From contig JAUTCR010000009.1 of the NCBI GenBank assembly GCA_030673895.1, positions 1-64,000 of the forward strand: a stretch of DNA of 64,000 nt. The letters are read 5' to 3'. Origin of the DNA: Verrucomicrobiota bacterium JB023 (GTDB taxonomy: Bacteria; Verrucomicrobiota; Verrucomicrobiia; Verrucomicrobiales; Akkermansiaceae). Under the pieces are notes generated by a model that saw only the letters and a program-made list of their open reading frames with translations, had not been told where the DNA came from and made no database searches. This document shows positions 8,342-16,941 of this stretch, piece after piece (positions within the stretch are counted from its first letter, which is position 1; every line of letters begins with the position of its first letter). The translations under genes and the position numbers were made by a program.

Positions 8342-9586
8342 ATGTCCAAACACGTTCTCATTATCGGAGCCGGAGGCGTAGGCCACGTCGTCGCCCACAA
8401 ATGCGCGATGGTGCCTGAAGTCTTCGGCCAGATCACGCTTGCTTCCCGCACGCTTTCCAAATGCGAAGCCATCGCGGCCTCCGTCAAGGAACGGGTTGGC
8501 AGGGACATTGCCGTGCGGGCGATTGATGCCGACGACGTTGAGGCTACGAGCGCGCTCTTGCAGGAACTCAAGCCCGACCTCTTGCTCAACGTCGCTCTTC
8601 CCTATCAGGATATCCCCTTGATGGACGCTTGCCTCGCAGCTGGCGTCGACTACCTCGATACCGCCAACTACGAACCACCCAACGAAGCCAAATTCGAATA
8701 CAGCCATCAGTGGGCCTATCAGGATCGGTTCCATCAAGCCGGTCTCTCCGCCCTCCTGGGTAGTGGCTTTGATCCCGGCGTCACCGGAGTGTTCACCGCC
8801 TGGGCCCTGAAACACCATTTCTCCGAAATCCACACCCTTGACATCGTCGATGTGAATGGCGGGGACCACGGACACGCCTTCGCCACGAACTTCAACCCGG
8901 AAATTAACATCCGGGAGGTCACCGCGCCATGCCGCCACTGGGAGAACGGCGAGTTCATCGAGACCCCTGCCATGTCGCAGCATCAGAGCTTCACCTGCCC
9001 GGAGGGAGTGGGCACCTTCGAGATCTACCGCATGTATCATGAGGAGCTGGAGTCACTCACCAAGCACATCCCCACCATTCGCCGGGCCCAATTCTGGATG
9101 AGCTTCTCGCCGAACTACCTGAAGCACCTGGAGGTGTTGCAAAATGTGGGCATGACCCGGATCGACCCGGTGGAGTATAACGGCACTGAAATCATCCCCC
9201 TTCAATTCCTCAAGGCGGTTCTCCCAAATCCAGGCGACCTCGGCGAGCGCACCAAGGGCCGAACCTGCATCGGCAACATCATCACCGGCCTCGGCAAGGA
9301 TGGAGAGGCCAAGGCCATCTACATCTACAACATTTGCGACCACGAGGCCTGCTTCGAAGAGGTGGGTTCGCAGGCCATCTCTTACACCACTGGCGTCCCC
9401 GCGATGATTGGAGCCAAGCAAATGCTCGCGGGTGAGTGGAGCAAGCCGGGGGTCTGGAACATCGAGCAACACGACCCGGACTCCTTCATGGAAGACCTCA
9501 ATCAACATGGTCTCCCTTGGCAAATGGTAGAGCTTTCCCGGGAGGATGCCGAGAAGCTCACAGTCACGGCCGGAGGGAAAAATTAA
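8342..9586 (+). CDS. Saccharopine dehydrogenase family protein, probable carboxynorspermidine synthase
   Basis: NAD(P)-dependent dehydrogenase of 414 residues. The Rossmann turn VLIIGAGGVGHVVAHK is at the N-terminus, followed by an ITLASRT strand end that reads the cofactor ribose. Later ICDHEACFEEVGSQAISYTT and a TGVPA turn match carboxynorspermidine (carboxyspermidine) dehydrogenases better than lysine-pathway saccharopine dehydrogenases. Such enzymes condense aspartate semialdehyde with a diamine in the alternative polyamine route. The expected decarboxylase partner is not adjacent. Start ATG 8342 puts the Rossmann motif near the N-terminus; a codon at 8306 would add 12 residues. A strong terminator follows the gene. 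Confidence 0.75.
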   Translation: MSKHVLIIGAGGVGHVVAHKCAMVPEVFGQITLASRTLSKCEAIAASVKERVGRDIAVRAIDADDVEATSALLQELKPDLLLNVALPYQDIPLMDACLAAGVDYLDTANYEPPNEAKFEYSHQWAYQDRFHQAGLSALLGSGFDPGVTGVFTAWALKHHFSEIHTLDIVDVNGGDHGHAFATNFNPEINIREVTAPCRHWENGEFIETPAMSQHQSFTCPEGVGTFEIYRMYHEELESLTKHIPTIRRAQFWMSFSPNYLKHLEVLQNVGMTRIDPVEYNGTEIIPLQFLKAVLPNPGDLGERTKGRTCIGNIITGLGKDGEAKAIYIYNICDHEACFEEVGSQAISYTTGVPAMIGAKQMLAGEWSKPGVWNIEQHDPDSFMEDLNQHGLPWQMVELSREDAEKLTVTAGGKN

Positions 9587-9642
9587 AGCTCGCCATCCTA
9601 CGCTCCGCGACCAAGCCGTTTCAGAAGCGAGAAAGGAAATCG

Positions 9643-9678
9643 AAAAAGCTGCTCCCCGGCCCGGGTAGCAGCTTTTTT
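9643..9678 (+). terminator. Strong Rho-independent terminator
   Basis: AAAAAGCTGCT and AGCAGCTTTTTT form an 11-bp stem around a GC-rich loop, with a T run on the plus strand and an A run upstream, so it could act in both directions. It ends the dehydrogenase transcript. Confidence 0.85.
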
Positions 9679-9794
9679 AGTTGGGAAACTGCCCACCTAA
9701 CAACTATCTGTCGAAATGGTCACAAAGGGGACATGCTTTACCCTTTTTTTCTGACCCCGAGGTCATTGAATCGCGGCCGTCGCACTTGACCACC

Positions 9795-10307
9795 ATGAAA
9801 CTGAAAATTGCTTCTTTGATTCTCGGGCTTTCCGCTGCTTCCCTTTCCGCTGTTACCACTCTTGACCTCAGTGGAACAGTCATCACCGACACAGGAGCCT
9901 ATGACGGCACTCCTATTTCGATCACTTTCGAGTTCGATGAGACCGTGACTCCTGATATCGACGGATTTCTGCCTAACAGCGCCGTCTCCGTCACCTTCAA
10001 CTTCCAGGGCCAGAGCTTCAGCGAGACCGACGAGATCGGCTACCTCGACGCTAACTCTCCCTTCTACGCCGCCTTCTTCACCTCTCAGGGTGAACTTGCC
10101 TCCTTCTCCTTCGCGGCTGCTGCCAATCAGGGAGCCTTGGATGCAGTGACCGGGTTTGACTCGTCCACCTTCCCTCTCGACAACCCCATCACCATCTCCG
10201 ACCAAGCCATTTCCGGCTTCTTGGTCAATGCCACCGTGGTGCCCGAGCCTTCCGCAGCTCTCCTCGCTCTACTTGGCTTTGGAGCCCTCGCTCGTCGCCG
10301 TCGCTAA
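9795..10307 (+). CDS. PEP-CTERM sorting domain protein
   Basis: Small secreted protein of 170 residues. The signal peptide covers about residues 1-20 (MKLKIASLILGLSAASLS). The central part is Thr/Ser/Asp-rich beta structure with no known catalytic motif. The C-terminus has the tripartite PEP-CTERM signal: VPEPSAA, a hydrophobic Leu/Ala/Gly stretch, then a basic ARRRR end. Proteins of this kind are cut by an exosortase and may be attached to exopolysaccharide. No exosortase gene lies in this window, so the sorting enzyme must be elsewhere. ATG 9795 was chosen because it begins the signal peptide. It stands alone between two terminators. Confidence 0.88.
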   Translation: MKLKIASLILGLSAASLSAVTTLDLSGTVITDTGAYDGTPISITFEFDETVTPDIDGFLPNSAVSVTFNFQGQSFSETDEIGYLDANSPFYAAFFTSQGELASFSFAAAANQGALDAVTGFDSSTFPLDNPITISDQAISGFLVNATVVPEPSAALLALLGFGALARRRR

Positions 10308-10352
10308 GCGCGGCGCATCCTGCGAGTTACGAAAAAGATACATTTTTGTCAC

Positions 10353-10388
10353 AAAAAAAACCTCCTCATCTGAGGAGGTTTTCTTTTT
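10353..10388 (+). terminator. Rho-independent terminator after the PEP-CTERM gene
   Basis: A perfect 12-bp stem (AAAACCTCCTCA / TGAGGAGGTTTT) with a two-base loop, A run before and T-rich run after. Confidence 0.9.
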
Positions 10389-10445
10389 GTTAGAATAGCC
10401 CAAATTCTGATTTGGGCGACCAAAACGATATCTTATCAACCACAG

Positions 10446-11975
10446 ATGAAATACTTGACCACCACTCTGTCTCTTGCTCTTGCAGCCGGAGCCTATGCGG
10501 GAACCCACACTTGGTTCACCCCTCTTACCGAGTCCGCCCCAGTCACTGACCCAAACTCTCCTGAAGAGCTGACCCAGCCTTGGATCAGCCCTGAGGGCAT
10601 CGCACAGAAAAACGTCGTCAGCCTCCGTGAGGTCGAGGATGAAATTCTCAGCTACGGCCAAAGCATCGTCCACATCCCCGAGCTTGGTTCGACCGGCTCC
10701 ATGATCGACATGATCGCTTATGACGATACCGGCAACTTCCTCTTCCTTCCTCACGAAACACTTGTTGGTGCCGGCGTCACGCGGGTGAACCTCTACAACT
10801 GCGAGACCGTCAACCTCTTCGCTGGTGACGGAAATGGAACCGAAGGCGATTGGAGCAATGACTGGGGTGCCTTTGACCCTGCTCGCTACACCCCTTACGG
10901 CACCGTCTGGGCTGCTGAGGAATGGTCTGGCGAAGGCCGCGTCATGGAGGTCGTCAATCCTTTTGCTGATCCAGAAGACATCGTCGTCCGCGAGCTCGAG
11001 GTCTTCGCGAACGTCTCTCACGAGGGGATCAACTTCAGCGAGAAGTTCGACGACACCGTCTACTACGTTGATGAGGACCGCTCCGGTTCCGTCTACAAGT
11101 ATGTGATGTCTGCTCCAGGTAGCTACCTCAGCGGAGGCCAGACCTTCGTTCTTTCCGTCGATTCCTTCGTTGCAAACGGCGGCGACGCTTCTTCCAACTG
11201 GAATGTGGGCGACAATAGCGACATCCGCACCGGCATGGCTTCTTGGGTCCCTATCACCGATGAAAACGGCGTACCTCTTCCCGGCTTGACCGATCCCTTC
11301 ACCGTCACCAGCGAGAACGGTCGTCCCGGCCGCACTGCTGCCAACGAGGTGAACGGCACACCTTACGGTCGTCCCGAGGATTGCGAAGTGGGCACCCTCG
11401 CCAACGGCAACGAAGTCCTCTACTTCGCAGCCACCTCCGAGAACACCGTTTACTCGGTCGAGATGATCCAAGCTGAAATCCCCGCCCGTTGGGTCCGCAT
11501 CGGACGTCGCTGGGTATGGCAGCCTGCTTACACCGTCGACAAGGCCATGGTCCGCGTCTTCGCCAGCGAGAACGGCACTCCTAAGAATGACGGATTCGCT
11601 CCTACCTCCGCAGTCATCAACTCTCCTGATAACCTTGCCCAGGACGCCCTTGGTAACATCTACATCATCGAAGATGCTCCTAACGGAAGCTCGACCGGTG
11701 GTGACATCTGGTTCGTCCGCGACCAGAACAACGACGGTGTCGGTGAGTCTGTTGACCACTTCCTGAGCCTTCAGGTCGCTGGATCCGAAGCCACCGGAAT
11801 GATCTGGAACCCGGTTTACCCCGAGGAGTTCGTCATTGCGGTCCAGCACCCTTCCTCGACCAATCTTGCCGAAATTCCTAACGGTCTCGGTGATGCGGTC
11901 TGGATGTTCAACGTCACCAACATTCCTGATCAGACCTTCGTTCACCAGCTGATCTCCACTCAGACAGCAGACTGA
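10446..11975 (+). CDS. Secreted PhoX-like (DUF839) protein
   Basis: Exported protein of 509 residues with a Sec signal peptide (cleavage near AGAYAG, residue 19). It has the beta-propeller repeats of the PhoX/DUF839 family, seen in blocks such as YTPYGTVWAAEEWSGEGRV, SHEGINFSEKFDDTVYYVDE, GRPEDCEV and SPDNLAQDALGNIYIIEDA. PhoX enzymes are calcium- and iron-dependent alkaline phosphatases, normally exported by Tat; here no twin-arginine is visible. The acidic metal-site residues (PEDCE and SPDN blocks) are present, so an active phosphatase or related hydrolase is plausible but not proven. Strong terminators flank it on both sides, so it is its own transcription unit, although the adjoining CXXCH protein may act with it. 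Confidence 0.78.
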   Translation: MKYLTTTLSLALAAGAYAGTHTWFTPLTESAPVTDPNSPEELTQPWISPEGIAQKNVVSLREVEDEILSYGQSIVHIPELGSTGSMIDMIAYDDTGNFLFLPHETLVGAGVTRVNLYNCETVNLFAGDGNGTEGDWSNDWGAFDPARYTPYGTVWAAEEWSGEGRVMEVVNPFADPEDIVVRELEVFANVSHEGINFSEKFDDTVYYVDEDRSGSVYKYVMSAPGSYLSGGQTFVLSVDSFVANGGDASSNWNVGDNSDIRTGMASWVPITDENGVPLPGLTDPFTVTSENGRPGRTAANEVNGTPYGRPEDCEVGTLANGNEVLYFAATSENTVYSVEMIQAEIPARWVRIGRRWVWQPAYTVDKAMVRVFASENGTPKNDGFAPTSAVINSPDNLAQDALGNIYIIEDAPNGSSTGGDIWFVRDQNNDGVGESVDHFLSLQVAGSEATGMIWNPVYPEEFVIAVQHPSSTNLAEIPNGLGDAVWMFNVTNIPDQTFVHQLISTQTAD

Positions 11976-12006
11976 TCGTCGTCTTAGACGCATCATCTCA
12001 GCACTC

Positions 12007-12045
12007 AACGGGGAGGAGGTCACACTCCTCCCCGTTTCCCGTTTT
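12007..12045 (+). terminator. Rho-independent terminator after the PhoX-like gene
   Basis: AACGGGGAGGAG and CTCCTCCCCGTT pair over 12 bp with a 6-base loop; T-rich sequence follows. It separates the PhoX-like gene from the CXXCH protein. Confidence 0.85.
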
Positions 12046-12073
12046 CCCACCACCACAACCAATCTAATAGACA

Positions 12074-13750
12074 ATGAGAAACTCACTTCTTTGGTTCACC
12101 GCGCCGGCACTCCCGATTTTCTTCATCTCCGCTGCCGAGAACACTCCGGCAGAAAAACCTGCTGCCGGCCCCCCTCCCTACGAAAGGATCATCAACGAGC
12201 TTCGCTCCCACGATGAGGTCCTTCCTCCCCCGCCTCAGGACTACGTCGTCCGTGAGATGTACAATCACGAGGGCGTGATCCCGCCCCAGTGCTACACGAA
12301 GAATCACCAAGTCTTCAATGCCTGCTACGTCTGCCACCAGGCAGAAATCCCGGGGCGCGAGAACGTGATGAACGACGACGACCTGCAAGCAGCCTACAGC
12401 TTCAGCGACGTCGGAATGGCCAACCACTGGAAGAACCTCTTCGAAGACCGCTCCGAACGGGTCGAAGAAATGAGCGATGAAGAGATCCTCGCATACATCA
12501 ATGAAGACAACTACTCGGAGCTTCCCGAGCGCCTCAAGGAGGCCGACTTCAAAGGATGGATTCCTGAACTCAACGATTTGGAAAAAGGAGCCGAGGCTTT
12601 CGACGAGCATGGCTTCGCAAAAGACGGCAGCCACTGGGTCGCCTTCAACTACAAGCCTTTCCCCAGCACCTTCTGGCCGACCAATGGCTCGACCGATGAC
12701 GTCATGATCCGGCTTGACCAGCTCTTTCGCCAGACGAAGGACGGCAAAGAATCACTCGATGTCTATAAAGCGAATCTCGCCCTTCTTGAGGCCAACATGA
12801 AGGGGCTGGATCGCATCTCAACCTTGCCCGTGGACGAGGCCATCATCGGCCGCGACCTCAATGGAGATGGAGAACTTACGGTGATCGAAGAGATCACGTC
12901 CCACGACGCCTGGGTCGGCGCCGCGGAAAAGGCTTACAAATCGACCTTCATCTACCCTGCAGGCACCGAATTCATGCACACCGTCCGCTACGTCGGATTT
13001 GACGAGGATGGCGAAATCACCGTCTCCAAGCGGATGAAGGAAGTCCGCTACATGAAGAAGTGGCGAGTCTACGGGAAACCGACCTACGCCCGCTCCTACG
13101 AGCTTGAAGGTTTCGAGAAAGAAGCTGGGCACCTTCCCAGCTATCAGCCACTCGCCGAGCACGGTCTGGACAACAAGAATGGCTGGTCCATCGCCGGCTT
13201 CATCGAGGGATACAATGGCCGCCTGCGAGTCCTGACCCACGAAGAAAACTTCTCCTGCATGGGCTGCCACAATTCGATTGGTTCGACGATCGACAAGACC
13301 TTCAGTTTCCCTCGCAAGGTCGAAGGAGCCAAGGGCTGGGGCTACATCGATCTGAAGGGAATGCCCGACGTGCCAACCTTGGGTGAAAAGAAAGGTGAAT
13401 TCGAAACCTACCTTGAGCGAGTCGGCGGAGGAAGCGAGTTTCGCAACAACGTCGAGATGACCAAGCGTTGGTTCCAAGACAACCACCCAACGAAAATCGA
13501 CGAGAAGAAACTCGCCAAGGCCAAGGACGTCTACGACCTCATCACCCCAAGCCGCAAGCGAGCCTTGGAGCTCAACAAGGCGTATAAAACCATCGTCGAA
13601 GACCAGGACTACATCTACGGCAAGGATGCCATCATCACCCCGCCCGAGAACGTCTTTGAATTCATCGACAACGAGACCGCCACCCCCTTGCGCCCCGAGA
13701 ACCAGTATCGCTGGAACATTCTCCTCGATTGGTCCTCTTACACGGATTAA
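12074..13750 (+). CDS. Secreted protein with two c-type haem motifs and an EF-hand-like loop
   Basis: Exported protein of 558 residues; signal peptide about 1-20, cleaved near ISAA. Two haem-attachment motifs are visible: CYVCH at 84-88 and CMGCH at 395-399, so it is probably a periplasmic dihaem cytochrome. A calcium-loop-like DLNGDGELTVIEE lies at 261-273. The long middle segment is rich in Asp, Glu, Lys and aromatic residues and matches no family I can name. The position right after a secreted PhoX/DUF839 protein suggests a related envelope role, though a terminator lies between them. Axial ligands beyond the CXXCH histidines cannot be named from sequence alone. A redox role is inferred from the haem motifs. 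Confidence 0.7.
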   Translation: MRNSLLWFTAPALPIFFISAAENTPAEKPAAGPPPYERIINELRSHDEVLPPPPQDYVVREMYNHEGVIPPQCYTKNHQVFNACYVCHQAEIPGRENVMNDDDLQAAYSFSDVGMANHWKNLFEDRSERVEEMSDEEILAYINEDNYSELPERLKEADFKGWIPELNDLEKGAEAFDEHGFAKDGSHWVAFNYKPFPSTFWPTNGSTDDVMIRLDQLFRQTKDGKESLDVYKANLALLEANMKGLDRISTLPVDEAIIGRDLNGDGELTVIEEITSHDAWVGAAEKAYKSTFIYPAGTEFMHTVRYVGFDEDGEITVSKRMKEVRYMKKWRVYGKPTYARSYELEGFEKEAGHLPSYQPLAEHGLDNKNGWSIAGFIEGYNGRLRVLTHEENFSCMGCHNSIGSTIDKTFSFPRKVEGAKGWGYIDLKGMPDVPTLGEKKGEFETYLERVGGGSEFRNNVEMTKRWFQDNHPTKIDEKKLAKAKDVYDLITPSRKRALELNKAYKTIVEDQDYIYGKDAIITPPENVFEFIDNETATPLRPENQYRWNILLDWSSYTD

Positions 13751-13859
13751 GGTGATTTTTACAAAATCGCGACCGCTGGTTGAGTTTTCAATCAAGAAAA
13801 CAGGCTGAGACGGACACGATTTATGAAATAAGCTCAATTTTCACCACCCTTTCGCAGCA

Positions 13860-13893
13860 AAAATCGCCACTTTCGAGAGAAGGTGGCGATTTT
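13860..13893 (+). terminator. Hairpin upstream of ilvB: terminator or attenuator
   Basis: AAATCGCCAC and GTGGCGATTT pair over 10 bp with a 12-base loop and T-rich sequence after. It lies 110 bp after the CXXCH gene and 55 bp before ilvB, so it may end the former or sit in the ilvB leader. No leader peptide with branched-chain codons is visible. Confidence 0.6.
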
Positions 13894-13947
13894 CGTCTTG
13901 AAGAAAGACCACTTGAAGCGCACTTTGCGGGACGAAATCCAAATTTT

Positions 13948-15678
13948 ATGTCCGAAAAGCAAACACTCGATGGAGCCCAGGCTCTGATCAAAACCCTGGA
14001 CGATTTGGGGATTGAATACATCTTCGGCTACTCGGGAGGAGCCGCAATTCCTATCTTCGACGCCTTGGAAACGGTTAAGACGAAGATGAAGTTCATTCTC
14101 GTGCGCCATGAGCAAGGAGCCGTTCACATGGCCGACGGGTATGCCCGTGCGACTGGGAAACCAGCGGCAGTGCTTGTCACCTCCGGCCCCGGAGCAGGCA
14201 ACACCGTCACCGGACTCATGACCGCCATGATGGACTCCGTTCCGATGATCGTCCTCTGTGGTCAGCAGGTGACCTGGATGCTCGGCAAGGACGCCTTCCA
14301 GGAAGCTGACATTTTCGGAATCACCATCCCCGTGGTGAAGCACAATTACCTCGTCCGGGAAACGAATGCTCTCCCCCGTGTTGCGCGGGAAGCTTATCAC
14401 ATTTCCACCACTGGTCGCCCCGGCCCTGTCCTCATTGATATCCCCAAAGATATCTCCCAGGCCCCTTTCAGCGGGGAAATGAATCCTCCCCTTGATCTCC
14501 CCGGCTACGATCCGGCTTGCTCGAAGGAGATTGAAAGCACCCCGGTCGAGGAAGCGAGCCGATTGATTGCACTGGCCAAGCGCCCCGTCATCCTCGCCGG
14601 TCAGGGCTGCATGATCTCCCGCGCCGATGAGGAGTTGATGACCTTGGCCACCACTCTCGGAGCCCCCGTCACCACCACCCTTTTGGGCAAGGGAGTCTTC
14701 CCTGAAACCCATGAATTGGCTCTAGGCATGCTCGGCATGCACGGGACAGCCTACGCAAATAAAGCCATGGTCGAATGTGATCTCCTCATCAACGTCGGCT
14801 CCCGCTTTGATGACCGGATCATCGGACAACCCGACAAGTTCTGCCAAGACGCCAAGATCATTCATATCGACATCGACCCGGCGGAGATGGACAAAATGAT
14901 CCGCCCCGACATCCAGATCATCGGTGACGCCAAGGCCGCCCTCAATGCCCTCATCGAGAAGGTGAGCCCCCTGGATACCTCGGAGTGGCTCGGCGTTCTC
15001 GATAGCTATAAGAAGAAGTTCCCCCTCTCCTACCGCAAACAAGGCGGCCTGCGAATGCAGCAGGTTATCGATGAGCTTTATAAGCAGACTGGAGGAGATG
15101 CCATCGTCTCCACAGACGTCGGCCAGCACCAGATGTGGGCTGCCCAGTTTTACAAGAACAACCAATCGTTGCATTGGCTCTCGTCCGGCGGTGCCGGCAC
15201 CATGGGCTTCGGCTTTCCTGCAGCCATCGGGGCGCAATTTGCTCAGCCCGATAAGATGGTTATCTCCATCGCCGGCGACGGAGGCTTCCAAATGACGATG
15301 TTCGAACTGGCGACGGCCCAGATTCACAAGCTCCCCATCAAGATCGTTGTCCTCAATAACCATTACCTCGGGATGGTGCGCCAATGGCAGGAACTGTTCT
15401 TCGACAATCGCGAAAGCGGGGTCGATCTTTTGGGCAATCCCGATTTCTGCAAGCTTGCCGCTGCTTACGACATCCCCAGTGTTAATATCAAGCGCCCTGC
15501 GGACGTCACGCGGAAGATCGAGGAAGCGCTCGCTTACAACGATGGCCCCATCCTGATTCATGCCGAATGCGTTAAGACAGAGAATGTCTTCCCCATGATT
15601 CCCGCCGGAGCAGCCTTGGAAGATATGCTGACCGAGGCCCCGAAGGTCAAAATGGAGAAGCCTATCGGCTCCACCTAA
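13948..15678 (+). CDS. ilvB: Acetolactate synthase large subunit
   Basis: Catalytic subunit of acetohydroxyacid synthase, the first common step of valine, leucine and isoleucine synthesis; it joins pyruvate with pyruvate or 2-oxobutyrate using ThDP, Mg and FAD. The 576 residues show the three family domains. The N-terminal ThDP pyrimidine part has the catalytic Glu in [15 protein letters not shown] (about 48-62). The central FAD domain includes NVGSRFDDR. The C-terminal ThDP domain has [11 protein letters not shown] and [15 protein letters not shown] 13948 gives [10 protein letters not shown], the usual beginning; the frame is open further upstream but would read through the hairpin. The regulatory subunit gene ilvN follows. 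Confidence 0.95.
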   Translation: MSEKQTLDGAQALIKTLDDLGIEYIFGYSGGAAIPIFDALETVKTKMKFILVRHEQGAVHMADGYARATGKPAAVLVTSGPGAGNTVTGLMTAMMDSVPMIVLCGQQVTWMLGKDAFQEADIFGITIPVVKHNYLVRETNALPRVAREAYHISTTGRPGPVLIDIPKDISQAPFSGEMNPPLDLPGYDPACSKEIESTPVEEASRLIALAKRPVILAGQGCMISRADEELMTLATTLGAPVTTTLLGKGVFPETHELALGMLGMHGTAYANKAMVECDLLINVGSRFDDRIIGQPDKFCQDAKIIHIDIDPAEMDKMIRPDIQIIGDAKAALNALIEKVSPLDTSEWLGVLDSYKKKFPLSYRKQGGLRMQQVIDELYKQTGGDAIVSTDVGQHQMWAAQFYKNNQSLHWLSSGGAGTMGFGFPAAIGAQFAQPDKMVISIAGDGGFQMTMFELATAQIHKLPIKIVVLNNHYLGMVRQWQELFFDNRESGVDLLGNPDFCKLAAAYDIPSVNIKRPADVTRKIEEALAYNDGPILIHAECVKTENVFPMIPAGAALEDMLTEAPKVKMEKPIGST

Positions 15679-15697
15679 TCTCCTCAACTTGGACCAT

Positions 15698-15743
15698 GGC
15701 GGGTCTGCTGATTCTAGCAGCTCGCCGCCTATTTTCCTTTCTT
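15698..15743 (+). promoter_or_regulatory. Hairpin with T-rich tail between ilvB and ilvN
   Basis: CTGCT and AGCAG pair around a 6-base loop, extended by an imperfect GGCG / CGCC outer stem with a bulge. A T-rich run follows. It may lower read-through from ilvB into ilvN or protect the ilvB transcript end. Confidence 0.35.
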
Positions 15744-15765
15744 ACCTAACCTTTCCCATACCTTC

Positions 15766-16299
15766 ATGACCATCACCACTACGGAAACACCCGTTGCCGA
15801 CCGCCTCAGCGGCGGCACTCACACGCTGTCCGTCTATGTGAATAACCAACCCGGCGTTCTCATGCGCATCTGCCAGGTATTTGCCAGACGGGGCTTCAAT
15901 ATTGACTCGCTCGTCGTCTCCCAGGGACGAAGCCGGAAGTTCTCCCGGATGACCATCGGCATTTCAGGTGACCCCGAAGGCCTTGAGCAAATCGTCAAGC
16001 AGGTCAATAAACTCATCGACGTCATCCATTGCCAGGAGCACACCGCTGCTGATGCGGTCGTGAAAGAGATGCTCCTGATCAAGTTCCTCGTCGGTCAAAA
16101 GGAACGCACTGAGGCTCTGCACGTCATTGACCACTTCGGAGGCAAAACTCTCGATCTCACACCGACCTCAATGATCGCCATGCTCCAAGGTGATTCCCGC
16201 AAGATCGACTCGGCCATCACGATGCTGTCTCAATTTGAGATCATCGAAACGGTGCGCACGGGCAAGGTCGTCATGGCTCGGGGAGAACAGGCCACCTGA
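15766..16299 (+). CDS. ilvN: Acetolactate synthase small (regulatory) subunit
   Basis: Regulatory subunit of acetohydroxyacid synthase, 177 residues, which raises catalytic activity and confers valine feedback inhibition. The ACT domain runs from about residue 20 to 95, with HTLSVYVNNQPGVLMRI, then GFNIDSLVVSQ and a MTIGISGD strand. The second domain (about 100-175) matches the ALS small-subunit C-terminal fold. It follows ilvB by 87 bp and is ended by a strong terminator. ilvC, which often follows in this operon, is absent here; the next genes are on the opposite strand. Confidence 0.94.
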   Translation: MTITTTETPVADRLSGGTHTLSVYVNNQPGVLMRICQVFARRGFNIDSLVVSQGRSRKFSRMTIGISGDPEGLEQIVKQVNKLIDVIHCQEHTAADAVVKEMLLIKFLVGQKERTEALHVIDHFGGKTLDLTPTSMIAMLQGDSRKIDSAITMLSQFEIIETVRTGKVVMARGEQAT

Positions 16300-16327
16300 T
16301 CTGCACCAGCCCGACTCTATTTCCTCG

Positions 16328-16356
16328 AAAAGACGCGGCCGACCGCGTCTTTTTTT
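16328..16356 (+). terminator. Rho-independent terminator after ilvN
   Basis: AAAAGACGCGG pairs with CCGCGTCTTTT around a four-base loop, followed by a run of T. Confidence 0.9.
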
Positions 16357-16501
16357 GATCGTGTGACCGGCTTAAGGCGTTAGAAACCGCTGAACGATTG
16401 CGGCCCCATCAACAATCGATAATCGGGGCCGAGTTCATATCGCGTCCTCCGGTTTCTGCGGCTGGAAGATCAAGTCTCCTCAACGAGCCGGACTGAGTAA
16501 T

Positions 16502-16885
16502 TCAGCCCCGCAAATCTGCCTCGTCGTCATCACCCTCGGCATCTTCAGCCTTGGGAAGTTGGTCGACCTCTTCCAACAGGTTGACCATATCGACGCCCCT
16601 TTCGGCCGAAGCATCGTGCCTGAAGGATAAGACTGGAGTATTACGCAGCGTGACCCGCTTCATAACCTTCGATTGAACGAATCCGGCCTTGCGCGAGAGC
16701 TTCTCCAAGACGGGCTCAGCCCCTCCACCGAGGACACTTACCCAAACCTTTGCCTCCTTGAGATCCTTCGTGACTTCAACCGCGCTGACCGTCACGAGAA
16801 TGCCTTTCCACTCAAAATCCCGCTGAATCACGGTAGAGACCTCCCGCTTCAGCAATTCATCCACCCTCTCCATTCGCTTCGACAT
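16502..16885 (-). CDS. rbfA: Ribosome-binding factor A
   Basis: Small KH-like protein of 127 residues that matures the 30S subunit by acting on the 5' end of 16S rRNA. It starts MSKRMERVDELLKREVSTVI, the usual basic helix, and keeps the VTVSAVEVTKDLKEAKVWVS core strand. The central LRNTPVLSFRHDASAERG matches the conserved 'R..P.L.F..D.S...G' motif. The C-terminal 20 residues are acidic. It is the last gene of nusA-infB-rbfA, 56 bp after infB. truB and rpsO, often next in this operon, are not present here. Confidence 0.93.
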   Translation of the reverse strand: MSKRMERVDELLKREVSTVIQRDFEWKGILVTVSAVEVTKDLKEAKVWVSVLGGGAEPVLEKLSRKAGFVQSKVMKRVTLRNTPVLSFRHDASAERGVDMVNLLEEVDQLPKAEDAEGDDDEADLRG

Positions 16886-16941
16886 GACTGTATTCTACAA
16901 CGAGGCGCCGACTCTCCCGAGCCGAACGCCTCAGATTCGGA

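Noticed and set aside
10269-12086. 605-codon minus-strand open frame
   Set aside because: Entirely antisense to the PhoX-like gene and crosses two strong terminators; no recognisable domain.
12818-13837. 339-codon minus-strand open frame
   Set aside because: Antisense of the two-haem protein, which has signal peptide and CXXCH motifs in its own frame.
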